In this document: positions 1 to 11,543 of the stretch, one piece after another
Position numbering within the stretch: position 1 is the stretch's first letter
Layout: each line of letters opens with the position of its first letter
Assembly: GCF_002775205.1 (NCBI RefSeq)
Contig: NC_036450.1
Span: forward strand, 15,271,479 to 15,335,478
Length of the DNA: 64,000 nucleotides
Direction: 5' to 3'
From: Xiphophorus maculatus
Lineage: Eukaryota; Chordata; Actinopteri; Cyprinodontiformes; Poeciliidae
Notes under the pieces: generated by a model
The model's input: only the letters and a program-made list of their open reading frames with translations
What the model was told of the DNA's origin: nothing
Database searches by the model: none
Translations under genes and position numbers: made by a program

Positions 1-247
1 ACACACAGACATGACAAACAACCATGCACACACACTGTGTGCTGTTATCAGTCTCTGATTTGGAGTAATCGTACATAAAGTATGTTATATATTAAAATAG
101 TCACTGAATAAAACAAATGAGCAGTAATTGACTGATCAGGAATTCTTTGAGAACGAGTCACTGAGCTGTTATCGATCACTCATAAAGAAGGAATCCCTTC
201 AAGTCGATTCACTCATAATTTTAAAAGTTTTCAACGCCTCATTCCAG

Positions 248-255
248 TGACGTAA
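248..255 (+). promoter_or_regulatory. CRE-like site TGACGTAA
   Basis: TGACGTAA is a common variant of the CREB/ATF octamer. A second, perfect octamer lies about 95 bp further on at 344-351. Two such sites close together suggest a promoter or enhancer, but no transcript start can be assigned. Confidence 0.3.
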
Positions 256-332
256 TACGCCCAGTCCAGTCATGTGCTCTTAGATCTGTCAGGTGACGAG
301 AATGGGTTCATTTGAAATAGTGAAACCAGTCA

Positions 333-351
333 GCGCCCTCTGCTGACGTCA
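333..351 (-). promoter_or_regulatory. CTCF-like motif overlapping a perfect CRE octamer
   Basis: Read on the minus strand, 333-346 is TCAGCAGAGGGCGC. It fits the CTCF core CCASYAGRKGGCRS at 13 of 14 positions. Overlapping it by three bases, 344-351 is TGACGTCA, the perfect palindromic CREB/ATF site. Occupancy is inference. Confidence 0.4.
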
Positions 352-1183
352 AACTGTATTACAGCTCTTCTTTCTGCATAGCCTCGTTCAGAAAAGGGTT
401 TTCTGTTGAACTGAAGACAAAAAATAATTTTAGATTTTAGATATTTTCTTTTCACTTGAATAATATTTTTAAAATAAACAAAAGTAAGAAGCTTTGATCT
501 GTTCATTTTTGTATTGTTAAATAAAAGCATATCTTAGAACCTAAAATAACGTCGTAGGTTTTTGTCTCTAATTTTAAACATAATGTGTAAATAAGAATTA
601 CTTTAAATCAGTTTAGCAATCCAAATTATTAGCTGTCTCTATTTCTGAGGTAAATTTTAAAAATGTTTTTGTATCTAGCTGGTAGAGATTTGGAATTGGG
701 TACAGAAATAATCACGTGTGTAAAAAGAGAAACATGAAAGTTATCTAACAAAGTTTACAGAGTTTATTGTTTATGTTTACTGTGGACGTTTTACATTTAG
801 TCATGTATTCTTTCTTCCACTAGTGGACAAAAGCCCTTAACCATCCCCTGAGGGGAAACACTTCTGTGTCTTTGCTGGTTTTAACACGTACACAAGAGTT
901 TATTCATGTTGGTCAAACAATGGTTCTCCTCAACTCTTTTTCACCTGGTTTGAGCTTGGATGTATTCAATCTAGTATGTGACTTTTATCAAATACCCCCG
1001 AGTAACTTGAGTGCAGGATTTCTTGAGCTTCTGCTTCCTTTGATATTCAGAGCACCTTCTTCTATTTGTTTCCTATGTCCTCACATGGCTTGTAAGGAAA
1101 TAAAAATTTGACCTTTTTTGTTGCCTTATTCCAATCTGGCACTGATAAACAACATTGATCATTTTTATATGCTAAATCTTTAT

Positions 1184-1520
1184 GTCATGAAGTGCGGTGA
1201 GTGGTGGTGGAGGCAGACGCTGAGACCCAGGTAGGATGAATGTTGATCAATTTAATGGCCCAAAATAATCCAGAGAATTCCAAAAAAAACACAAAGTCCA
1301 GGCAGCACAGAGGAGCGGAGGCAAAAGCTCTCAACTAGCGGCAACAGGTGGACTGGACAAACACAACAAGGACCCCACAGAGACACAGGTGACACTAAAT
1401 ACACAGGAGGTAATCAGGGAATGAGACACACCTGGGAATAGTCAAGGGGAGACAGGACAACATGGAGACTCAGAGACAAAGACACTCAAAATTAAACACA
1501 CAGAAGACTCAACCCATGAC
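1184..1520. repeat. Unclassified interspersed repeat candidate, about 337 bp
   Basis: The block begins with GTCATG and ends with CATGAC, and its base composition is richer and less AT-biased than its flanks. The text between (runs such as CACAGAGACACAGGTGACAC and GGGGAGACAGGACAACATGG) resembles sequence often repeated in fish genomes. It has no open reading frame. It could be a non-autonomous DNA transposon or a solo terminal repeat, and the flanks do not settle which. Confidence 0.35.
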
Positions 1521-2104
1521 ACTTTAACTTGTTTTAGAGATCAAACTTTTATTTTTCTACTAACAGCTGACAGAACCGTCGTTTGGGGTGTTTAAGCCAC
1601 CTTTCGTTTTTAAGATTCGTTGTAGCTTTCCATGGACCAGAGTGTTGCTCAACTATTTCCAAACCAGCTGTCTCCGAGGAGTGGCTGTATCACTGATCCC
1701 GGCGCATTACATGATGAAACCAAGTATCTATCACACCCATCCTCCCTGAAAAAAATACAATAAAATAATAAGATGTTCTCTTATTGTATCTAATGCCAAG
1801 GAGAAACAAACAGAACATTTTTATCAAGCACGGATAACGGAAATCTGAAGTCACTGTCCTTGAGCAAAACAATGAACACAACAGCAAAGGGAATTTTATG
1901 GTCAATCCAAAGCTATTTTTGCTTCCCTTTTTATCTTCTTCCATGTAACGTTTTTGAGATTGAGATATGATTTCAAATAGTCCCAAATTTCAAGACAAAG
2001 TAAACAGAGTTGAAAATAAATTTACTTTCCATGTTTATGCATTTCTTACCGCATGCCTGCATCCCTAGTTTTTATAGAAAAAAGGATTTCTGTGAGTTTG
2101 TCAT

Positions 2105-2905
2105 AGAGTGGCTTGCAAAGTTATTCACACCGTTTTAACTTTTTCACAATTTGCCAAGATACAATCACAAACTTTAATGTATTTTACGGAATCTAATGTG
2201 ATAGATTCTTAACACAAATGGTGCATAACTGCGTAGTGAAAATAAAATAAAACATTATTTTCAAATTGTTTTGAAAAATAAAACCTTGGGAAGTTCAGTA
2301 AGCATTTGTACTCAGCTTCCTTTACTCTGATTACCCTAAATAAAATCCAATGTGACCAACTGCCTTCAAAGCATAATACCACTCCAGCAGGTTAATCTTA
2401 ACGTAAATCCAGCTATTTTTGAAGGTATTAGAGGTTGGAATTATTTATATTATATTTGTGAGCAAATACCATCATGAAGATCAAGGTTTCAAACCAAACA
2501 GGTCAGGGATAAAGCAATGAAGGAGTATAAATCAGGTATAGGTAGGCAATGAAACAACACACTAAGCTTTCAGCATCTCAAGGGGCACTATTTGATCCAT
2601 TATAAAACAGAGACTGTGTGGGGCAACTGTACATCACCAAAACATGGCCATCCACCTTAAGACATTGCAAGGTGAATTTTAAAAAAGCAGACAGGAAGAG
2701 AGAGATACAACAAACATGTGAAAAAAGTTTCTCTGCTCTAATGAGACCATAGGTTAAGTTTTGGCATAAAACTACCACTGCACTTCACTCTGGACCACCA
2801 TCCTCTGTGAAATATGCTGATGGCAGCATTATACCGTGTGGATACTTTTCTTTAGTGGGGATGTTGACAAGAGTTGTTAGAAAGATTGATGGAGCCATTG
2901 AAGTT
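2105..2905 (+). mobile_element. Decayed Tc1-like DNA transposon, 5' and central part
   Basis: The start resembles the conserved end of a widespread fish Tc1-like family (GGCTTGCAAAGTTATTCAC). It then follows that family's order: the block around 2325-2375 (TTACTCTGATTACCCTAAA), the start of the transposase around 2475-2515 (ATGAAG, CAGGTCAGGGATAAAG), and a central part up to AGATTGATGGAGCC near 2900. The reading frame is broken by many changes and the 3' end is not recognisable. No intact transposase remains. The same family recurs at 5855-6112, 10073-10655, 27625-27985 and 44430-44900. Confidence 0.65.
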
Positions 2906-3450
2906 CAGTCGCCTGATGTATAAACATTGCTGACTTTTTTCGACTTTTCCTTTACACAGCTTGTGTTGTTTTACCACTGAAAATCCCATTAAAAGCACTC
3001 TTGAGTTAGTGATTAACGTTAGTAAATGTAAAATAGTAAGCAAAAAAGTTCAAGATGCTATTATCACAAGGATTTTGAACCGGTTACACAAGAATGGCTA
3101 AACATAATTTCCACTTAAGTGGATGTAAAAAGTCATTGCCTGTGGATATTCTTGGTAAAGTCCACTGCTTAACAGAGTTATCAAACCATGAAGATGCACT
3201 AAAGAGTTTGTTCTTTGGCTGTTTGTAAAACATTAATATGCGTTTCTGAAACTCTAAAGGCGGTTACAGCTGACGCCCAAGAAAAAAACAGAAAAACAGG
3301 TGGGACAGAAAGATTTGCTTTCAGCTCTGACCTCTCATGTCCGTGTCACTTCCGTGTTCCGCTCACCTGTTACACCTGTGTCACAGCGCTGGTCCTCATA
3401 GGTACGAGTCTCACAGCTCCGCCGGTGCGCACCTGTTCTCCTATTGTGCC

Positions 3451-6400
3451 ATGACTGAGGGATTTACCGAATGTGACTTAACATGCTCGTCTCCTACTAC
3501 ATCTGTGGAGACCTTAAATGCCGTGGCATGCCTGAAAATTGATCCCGAGCAGCCCATTTTCTCTGTGCTGACCGGCGGTATGAAGGAGCAGCAGCCGAAG
3601 CAGGAGGAGGCGGACATTGCCGTGCCCCATCAGAGCACCTGCGGCGGGGGAGCTACCTCACCGACGTCCGCCGCCTCTGACACCGAGTCCGGCATCTTCT
3701 CCGTGGAAAGCGAGGTCTGCGCGGAGCACGACTCCGAGCTGGACTGGTTCTGCGCCACGGAGCAGAAACTCATCTGTTCCCGCTGCGCCAACTCGGGCCC
3801 CTGTCGGGAACACAGCGTGGCCCCGCTGGCCCGCAGAGTCGGCGTGGTCAGGGTAAGACTTCACAATCAAATTTAAACTAATCTCCAACAGTTGCTTTTA
3901 TTTAATTTTTTCCGGTGAAACTATATGTTACTTTCATTTTAGTCAAGAAACCCATTATTTTACAGCAATTCGTATAAGTAATTTGCATTCCAAAGTTTAA
4001 AACTATGTAACTTTTATTACAACATTCTGATAGTACCACTGATAAAATATGGAAACTACATTAAATGTATTTTCCAAGTCAATATTTACCTGAATTCTCT
4101 CCTGGGTGTGCCACAGCTTCTCTTTTGCTGATGTACCTGGTATTTTAGAGGACAGGATTTTCTTGTTGTCCTACCAGCTGGCCTGGTTCTGCATTGTGAC
4201 ATTCTCCTCCAACGGCCCTAACACTGAGCAATCATATGTGTGTTTGTGCATGTGTTTGGTCTTCTCCAGAACCAGCTGGTGGATGTGTGTGAAAAAATCC
4301 AGCTGCAGGCCCTGGGGATAGAGAAGTTCATCCAGCAAACACTGGCGGCCAAAGAGCAAAAGCTGCAGGTGAGAAATGCTGCTGGTCGCACAGGGAAACC
4401 GGGAGCTGATGCTAGGAGTGGAGCCTGTTTTACTAGAAAGCAGGTGTTTCCTAAAAGTGCTTTTCCCTTTAGTCACTTGAGCTGTACAGACACATACTGG
4501 GATCCAAGGGCCTCTGGAAATCATTTTAATTACCTAATTTACAATAATTCTATAGTTTTTTACTAAGTAAAAAAAGTATAGTTCAATGTTTTAAAGGGCT
4601 GGAAAGGGGGTGGAGGGGGGGGGGGGGTAAAATCAAGTTTTCTGAGCGTTATATCATGTCATAATGTTTTCCCCTCATCAAAAACATACCTGGAGTGTTG
4701 CTTTGATTATTTCATGCTTGCTTGAGGACTCCTTGAATCTCCCAAAGCAGCTATTCAGGAATTTTACACAAAGCTTCTCCTTGGAGTTATAGTCCCAAGT
4801 CGAGCTTCCACCACACAGTATCCCTCCCCCACGTATTTCCCGCAGAGCTCCTCTAGACTAGTGGCAGCAGCAATTAGCAAACACCTCATTAAATTGTGAG
4901 TTTAATCAGTTCTTCATACGAACTACTTCTCACTTCAACACGCCTAAGAACTGTTGCGATGATGTGCTAATGGCAGAGTGTCGGAAAGAGTAGGAACTTC
5001 TTAAAGAGACAGAGGCCAGTTTCAAGACGATAAATTGTGAAGTAAGTTTTGTTCAAATTATGTTTGATATATACATTCCTATAACAACTAAAGGTAACAT
5101 TTTTACTTGACTGTGCGTGTCGGGAAAATACACAATATCACCCCTTCAAGGAATTTCTTAATTGAGATGATATATGATGGATTGAAGCCTCCATCCGAAA
5201 ATGGACAAATTGCATCACACAGACAATAAAAATAATCAACCTAATCTATATCTGTCTGTTGGTCTCATCAGTACCAGTACTGATTAATCATCTATTGTAA
5301 TATTTCTAATACCTCTCCTCCTACAGAAGTCTAAATTTAAAATATACACCAGTTTTGCAGGTGTATAAGACATATGTCTTTAGCATTCACTCCAAATATT
5401 TTTATTTGAAAGCTAACATAGTTGCATCTGTAGTATTAACATTAGGGATGCATAACCGCAATATAAATGTGTGCAATGTATGTTGTTGTTGTTTACTGCA
5501 ACATAATAATGGAAAACAGGCAGTAAGTGGGTCAAGTCATTAAGAAAACATAACTTACCTAATTTTGTCCAAAAAAGGCTTTTTTGTTGAAATGAACATA
5601 ACAATTGAAAAAATGATACAAGACTCGTCACTAACTATAAGCAGGAAGAGATTAACACTTTTAAATTATTTGCTGATTTATCCCAAGTTATGTTGTTACT
5701 GTAGCTGTCACTAATATACTATCATATATCACTTGTTTTTGTCATATTGTGGAACCCTGCTTTATATCTTTTCCAGCAGTAAGTGTTCGTAGCTGTTTAT
5801 ATTCACACAATCCTAAAAATGTTGCATTAATTGATACAGTAACCTGATAACTCCTGAACTTTTTAACATTTTGTCATGTTACAACACAACTATATAACCC
5901 TTCTTTAAACCTCTCCTCAACTTTTCTCTCTCTTAACTATGGCCTTACCATAATTAAAGGTGCAAAATACAAATACATTCCTTTCTTTTCTGGATTTTAG
6001 CTGATGTTTCTTTCAACTTTGTGCACTACTTTGTGTTGGTCTCTAACATAAAATCCAAACTCAATTGATGGAAGTTTATGGTTGAAATGTGACAGAATGT
6101 TGAAAAAGCCGAAAAAATTTAAATACTCATGCAGTATAGTAGTAGTTATTTTGGTGACCTGGTCATGACCTTCCAAAAAAACCAATGTGACCCCCTTGTA
6201 CTTATTAAACTGCAAGCAGACTTCGTATTAGAGGGAGCCCCTCATCATGCTTGTGCAGTTTTATAGGTGGCCAGTTTGCAAACAAAAAATAAAACAAATT
6301 CTTTTATAGCGTTAGTGAAGATTCAGACCTGTCAATTCAGATGTATTAGTTTGTTTGTTTCCACCATCACCTTCTTCTTCTTCTGCATATGAGAAAATTC

Positions 6401-9223
6401 CAGATCAACAGTGTTTGGTCAAAGGTTTTCTTTCTAAGAATATCACAATGTGGAGATTTTGGTCAAAGGTTTTCTTTCTAAGAATATCACAATGTGGAGA
6501 TTTCAGAAAATTCCCATGTTTACGCTGTGAATGATTAAAGGTGTTATATTTCTCTTCAAGGACAAATCTATGACCGTCTGACATTTTGTGTTTGTACCTG
6601 TCAGGGTCAAAAGAGACATTATAATTTTTGCAGTGAAAGAAGCAGAAGTTATTGATATGACCACTAATTACAGAGAAACATGAGAGGGAGTGCAGCAAGT
6701 TCCCTTTTGAATATTCTCTTCATAAAAGTTGGAAAATTTGTATAATACATGTCAACAATAAAAAGCCCAAATATCTATAAACCAAGATAAAAAACGTCCA
6801 ATTGAACAAAACCTGACGTATTAATTAATGATGCATTGCTTAATCAGTAGGCGTTAAGTGATGCATTCTTTATGCTAACTAATTGGGTCAGAACAGATGT
6901 TTCCCTCTGATTTTTTATATAAAACGTATTATTAGATTTTCTTTGATCTGGAAATTGTATAAATCTTAATTAATTAGTAATTTCTTTAGCACGGCAGCCT
7001 CACTGGCAAGAGTCTGTCTTGGAGAACGAGACAATATCTCTCAGTCGGCCTTAATGTAATAGACATATCATTATATTATTACAAAATAATCCTCACGGAT
7101 TTCTTTGTACACCAAGATTACTTTTGATCCTTCACATTATTACAAGGGTGTGCATACAGTACTTAGGCAACCAGATGATTGCAACGTTTTTGTGTATTTA
7201 AACTTTCTTGCTTCAATAGATTTGTTTATTTTTCAATTGAATCACACAGGGCTTTCCTCACATCAAAGTTGCAATTTTTCAAAAATAAGTAATGATTGTG
7301 TCACTATTTAATATCACAAAAACAACAATCTGCGCAGTCTTGCATCCACTGTAAATCTATCTGTGTTTTCATCAAAGAACCTTCAGCACATTTTATTTTC
7401 ATTGTTATTTATTTTTGTTAAATTCGGTTACTAAAATAACATATAAAATAAATGAGTTTGAATGAATTGCTTTCCTTGGAAAGAGAATAAAGCACTGTGG
7501 TTATGTATTGCATTTCATCTGTCCTTGAATTAATCTCCTAATAAGAGTGTTTACTGTGTCTAGAAACATAAAACCTTAAATTTGCAACCAAGTTTATTTA
7601 ATCGTGTTCTCACTATGTTGCAAGTTAGAGAGATGTTGTCATCTTGCGGGTTCAAGCTGACTTGCTAAAATAAATGCATTACATATAATACATATCAAAT
7701 ACATTGCAAAAAGTCCTTGCTGTGTGAAAACTTTAACAATGCACTTTGAAAAATTTACCCAAACCAGAAGGAATTTTAATGCAATCAGAAGGAAAAATAA
7801 CTGATACTGAAATCTACCTCCCACACCTTCTGCTGTGTCTTCACCCAGGCGTCGGCTAGCAGGGCGAGGGAGCAGGTGCTCGCGCAGGTCGCCGCCGCCC
7901 GCGAGGCCCTGGAGGAGGAGGAGCAGCGCCTCCTGGAGCAGGTGCAGAGGGAGGAGGAGCGGGTGGAGCAGTGCCTCCTCACTCAGAGAGCTCACTGGAA
8001 CCACGCTCTGACGAGTCTGTCGCAAACACGCTCCCGCTTGGTGCACACGCTGACGCACGCTGGCGACGCACAGCTGGTGGTGAGAGGCTAGGGGTGTTTA
8101 CACATGATAGGGTTATGACGGTGGTGGGAAAGTCTTAGGTTCATAAATAACTGCAGGCCGATAAGAGCCATAAACTACTGAGAATAATCACTTTCCTCCT
8201 GGCTCATTTTTTTCAGACCAGTGTCCAAGAAATTGCTGAAAGGTACTACTGTATTCATATGACTAATATTTGTTTTTACTGACAAGATACGGGAGGTTTT
8301 GCTTCACTTCTGATGCTTCTGTGTGTTTGTGTTAGGGTGGAGGAAGCTGAAGGAGTCGGGAAGCCCTGTGACACCGACCAGCTCAACTTGAACCCAGCCT
8401 GTATCGACAGCAAGCTGCTGAGGGGCCTCTGGGCGACTGCTCTGCTGCTGGGGCCCAACGGTTTGTACATTTAACTACATCCTGGAGATTCAGCAGGGGC
8501 ATACGAAATGACTATGTGCTCACTATATGCTCTTGAATGTACATTTACTGTACGTAGGGGTTCACGCACACACACACACACATACGTACATACTCATAAT
8601 CTGAACATAATTCATAGCTTGTGAACTAGTTTGGCTTTATGTTTAGAAACAGCCCAGATTCTGACCCATCTGTTCCTTTCCACACAGCTTATGGATCACC
8701 TCTGTTAAAGTTTGATGAGCGCACAGTCAGCCCACTCCTCTCCCTCTCTGAAGACCTACGCACTTTGACTTTCCTCCAAAAGAAGCCCCGCCAGTCTCTC
8801 CCGTACGACCCGGCTCGCTTTGACTCCTGGCCCAATGCTTTGGGATCTCTGTCCATGTCCTCTGGCACCCACAGCTGGATAGTGGACGTCGGCAAAAGTG
8901 GCGCCTTTAAGATCGGGGTCTGCTACTCCTCTCTGGAGCGCAAAGGTTCTGAGAACGAGGCTCGGCTAGGCTACAACAGTAAGTCGTGGGTGCTGTCCCG
9001 CTATGATGGCGACTATTCCTACTGCCACGCAGGGAAGAAGGTTCCCCTGCAGGTGGTGACGAGGCCCCAGCGGATCGGCCTGCTGCTGGACTGGCTGAGC
9101 CAGACGCTGCTGTTTTACGAGCCCGACTCTGGTTCTGTGCTGCACTCTGTCACTCAGCCCTTCAACGCGCCGCTGCTTCCGGCGTTTGCTGTGACTGACC
9201 GCAGCATCACCATACTGCACTGA
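3451..9223 (+). CDS. bspry: B-box and SPRY domain-containing protein
   Basis: Six coding exons: 3451-3852, 4270-4368, 7849-8079, 8217-8242, 8336-8460 and 8688-9223. All junctions are GT-AG, phases join cleanly, and the product is 472 residues (human BSPRY about 402). A zinc-binding B-box spans about residues 90-121 (C90, H93, C101, C109, C112, C118, H121). A coiled-coil stretch follows (about 135-245, e.g. EEEEQRLLEQVQREEERVEQ), then a PRY-SPRY domain (about 300-472, with DERTVSPLL, RFDSWPNAL and LLFYEPDSG as in BSPRY). There is no RING, which separates it from TRIM proteins. In mammals BSPRY is linked to epithelial calcium transport through TRPV5. The start at 3451 is my choice: the frame is open back to 3337, and Met44 (3580) is a possible later start. 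The N-terminal extension before the B-box is longer than in human. Intron 2 (3.5 kb) holds a Tc1-derived MITE and a recent 44-bp duplication. Confidence 0.93.
4609..4627 (+). repeat. G-rich run in bspry intron 2
   Basis: A near-uninterrupted run of G beginning in GGGGGTGGAGG. Such runs are unstable and may form quadruplexes. No gene feature depends on it. Confidence 0.6.
5855..6112. mobile_element. Tc1-derived miniature element in bspry intron 2
   Basis: Both ends of the fish Tc1-like family are present in opposite orientation with little between them. The left end has CTTTTTAACATTTTGTCATG. The right end has ACTTTGTGTTGGTCTCTAAC, followed near 6080-6110 by a mirror of the left end (AATGTGACAGAATGTTGAAA). 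This is the form expected of an internally deleted, non-autonomous copy. Confidence 0.55.
6414..6503 (+). repeat. Perfect 44-bp tandem duplication in bspry intron 2
   Basis: Two identical copies of a 44-bp unit beginning TTTGGTCAAAGGTTTTC stand head to tail at 6414-6457 and 6458-6501, with the third copy's first bases following. I see no differences between copies, so the duplication is recent or is a fixed length polymorphism. Confidence 0.9.
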
Positions 9224-10072
9224 AAGACCACATGAGTGCACAAATGTTGAAAAGCAGAAGGGAGAGACATTTCTGTATCATAGAAATATGATGTGCAGGT
9301 GAACAGGAGCTCTGTGCAATAATGAAAACTTCCAACTGCATCAGTTTTTTATTTATTCAAATTTTTTTTCTAATTACTTTTGTATTATTTTTAATCATTT
9401 TTTATGCTTATTATTTTTATATGTTGATTATATTACATTGTTGTACTGTTGTAATTATCCATTAGGAAATTATTTTGACTGAAAATTATTGTTTTTTTAA
9501 TAGAAAGATTGTCTTTGTAATAAGAAAACAGAATAGATTTTTATTTTGTATTATGTAACGCTTTTAAACGTTATAGATAACAACAATAAGACTGGTTGAT
9601 CCAGACTTTTAAAATCACAGAGCTTGAACACTTGACTACTAATTTAATCCTGTTTACCTTATGATTAGTAAAGTGATTATTGCTGTTTCATTTTTGTGTG
9701 TTTTTGTTTCTTCTTTTTTTCCGCACTGAAGTATTTCATAAAGAAGATGTTTTTTCTGCCGTCAGATGCAGCTTACTGGATCACACTAGCAGAGTATCCT
9801 GCATAATGGCAACTTTTTCCTGCTCTCATTAGACTAAAGGTTTATATGTCCCACGCAGGTCATAAACACTTGACCTGCATGAATGCAAGAAAAGCCAAAT
9901 TTCTTTGCACATTTTCTGATGTTACCATTAGAAATACATAAAATATAGTCCAGTTCACTCTATTTTGGTAAATTATCATTATTAAATAATTTATTTTATT
10001 GTAATGATAACCCAACACAAAGTAATGCATACTGTAATTGAGAAATGAAAGACTAATAATGCGTGGTTTTCA

Positions 10073-10655
10073 TTTTTTAGGAAATAAAAAACGTGTGGCT
10101 TTGCATTTGTATTAGCCCCCTCTACACTGATACCCCTAAAATGTTTAAACCAACCGACTGAATGAAAAGAAAAATAGCAGTTGTTAAAAGAAAGCCATAA
10201 AAAGTATTTTTTTGCCCTGAAAGCTATGCAAGCAACAAAGCAAACATGTGGGAAAAGGTATTCTGGTCAAAAGAGACCAAAACTGCAAAATAACCTAAAC
10301 ACATAATCCCCATAATGAAACATGTTAGTGAAAGACCCATGTGGTGGGAAAGCTTTTCTTTTAAAGGATACAACAAAACATCTCAGAATTGTTGGGAAGA
10401 TGGATGAAGCTAACACCGGCCAACCTGGGGGAAGAAATACGTTCAGAGGCTGCAAAAGACTCAAGACTAGTAGTGGAGGTTCACTTTCCAGCAGGATAAT
10501 GACTCTAAGCATGCAGCCAAACGGTTTGGTGAAACAATGTTCATGTGTTCCAGTGGTCCGATCAAAGGTCAGATGTACATCCAATGGAGAATCAGTGGCA
10601 TGGCTTGAAAATCGAGGTTTACAGATTATCTCCATTCCATCGTTGTGAAGTGAAA
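10073..10655 (+). mobile_element. Decayed Tc1-like DNA transposon with transposase remnant
   Basis: It begins with the family's 5' end (GTGTGGCTTTGCATTTGTAT, near 10090), then jumps by internal deletion to transposase codons for the family's KKVLWSDETK-like region (near 10250). The bases around 10300-10640 still follow the DDE domain, including a QQDNDSKHAAK-like stretch near 10490 and a WSDQRSDVHPMEN-like relic of WPSQSPDLNPIEN near 10550. Several frame changes make it inactive. The 108-residue frame at 10322-10648 is a by-product of this decay. Confidence 0.7.
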
Positions 10656-10989
10656 ACCAGAGCTATTCATATCAGTATGATTTCATTCCTTTCATTCAGT
10701 CAAGTTTTCTGTGATTCAGCACAGTTAGTGTGTATAGATAATATGCATTGTAATTTAAATTGAAAAGTTAGTATGTAACTATCAACATGTCTTAAAAAAA
10801 CATGATTTGGTCAACTGTATTAAGGAGAGATGCTGCAGAAGTTTAAAAAAATCTAAAGTATAGGTAAAACGCCTGTTATAAACTCTAAAAACGAATATTT
10901 TTGCAGTCAAATTAAGTATATTAGTGATCACAAACTATGACTTAAGATAACTGATACAAGATTTTTAACATCTAGGAATTATAGATGAG

Positions 10990-11115
10990 TCAAGGCAAGT
11001 TTTTTTTGTATAGCACATTTCAGCAAAAAGGCAGTTCAAAGTGCTTTACTCCACTAAAACATGATACAGATGTTGAAATAAGCAATAAAACATTGTCTTG
11101 ATTCAACAAAAGAAA
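10990..11115 (+). repeat. Short dispersed fish repeat fragment
   Basis: The stretch with TTTGTATAGCACATTTCAGC and GGCAGTTCAAAGTGCTTTAC matches a sequence I know as highly repeated in teleost genomes. I cannot assign a class from this fragment. Confidence 0.45.
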
Positions 11116-11529
11116 CAAAAAACAGCAGAGAAACATTTACTACTTTACAGAATTTTTTTTCAGCTTCAGTAATATGTTAGAAATCGTTGAACATACAGAT
11201 GGAAAACATTAACTCATTAAATATCTATTTTTGTAGTTTTCCAGTGCTAGAAAACTATAAAAACAGATAGAAGCACTTAAAAATGACTGGAAAAGTAAGA
11301 ACAATTGGATATGGATAATTTATAGGAAACCTATTATTTAGTATAAACTGAATGCATAAGAACAAGGCCAGAATAAAAATATCTTCAGAGTTGCAATGAT
11401 TGTTACATGTAGCTTTTAAAAATAACACAAAAAGCCAAGCTATCTAGTAATAAGTGAGACAAGAATAGTTTTGTTTGCTATTTATTTGACTGATTTATCT
11501 CCCTTATACACGTTTATAAAAAAAAAACA

Positions 11530-11543
11530 ACACCAGGGGGCAG
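11530..11543 (+). promoter_or_regulatory. CTCF-like motif
   Basis: ACACCAGGGGGCAG fits the CTCF core CCASYAGRKGGCRS at 13 of 14 positions. It lies in the gap between the converging genes bspry and coq4, a plausible boundary position. Binding is inference. Confidence 0.4.

Larger units (their letters stand above)
1..3450. other. Intergenic region upstream of bspry
   Basis: No convincing coding exon is seen. The left end has two CRE-like sites and a CTCF-like motif (listed separately), so another gene's promoter may lie near the left edge. The rest is AT-rich and holds an unclassified repeat (1184-1520) and a decayed Tc1-like element (about 2105-2905). The bspry promoter should lie in the last few hundred bases before 3451. 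I see no clear TATA box there. Confidence 0.7.

Noticed and set aside
10322-10648. 108-codon hypothetical protein
   Set aside because: It is an out-of-frame by-product of a decayed Tc1-like transposase on the same strand.
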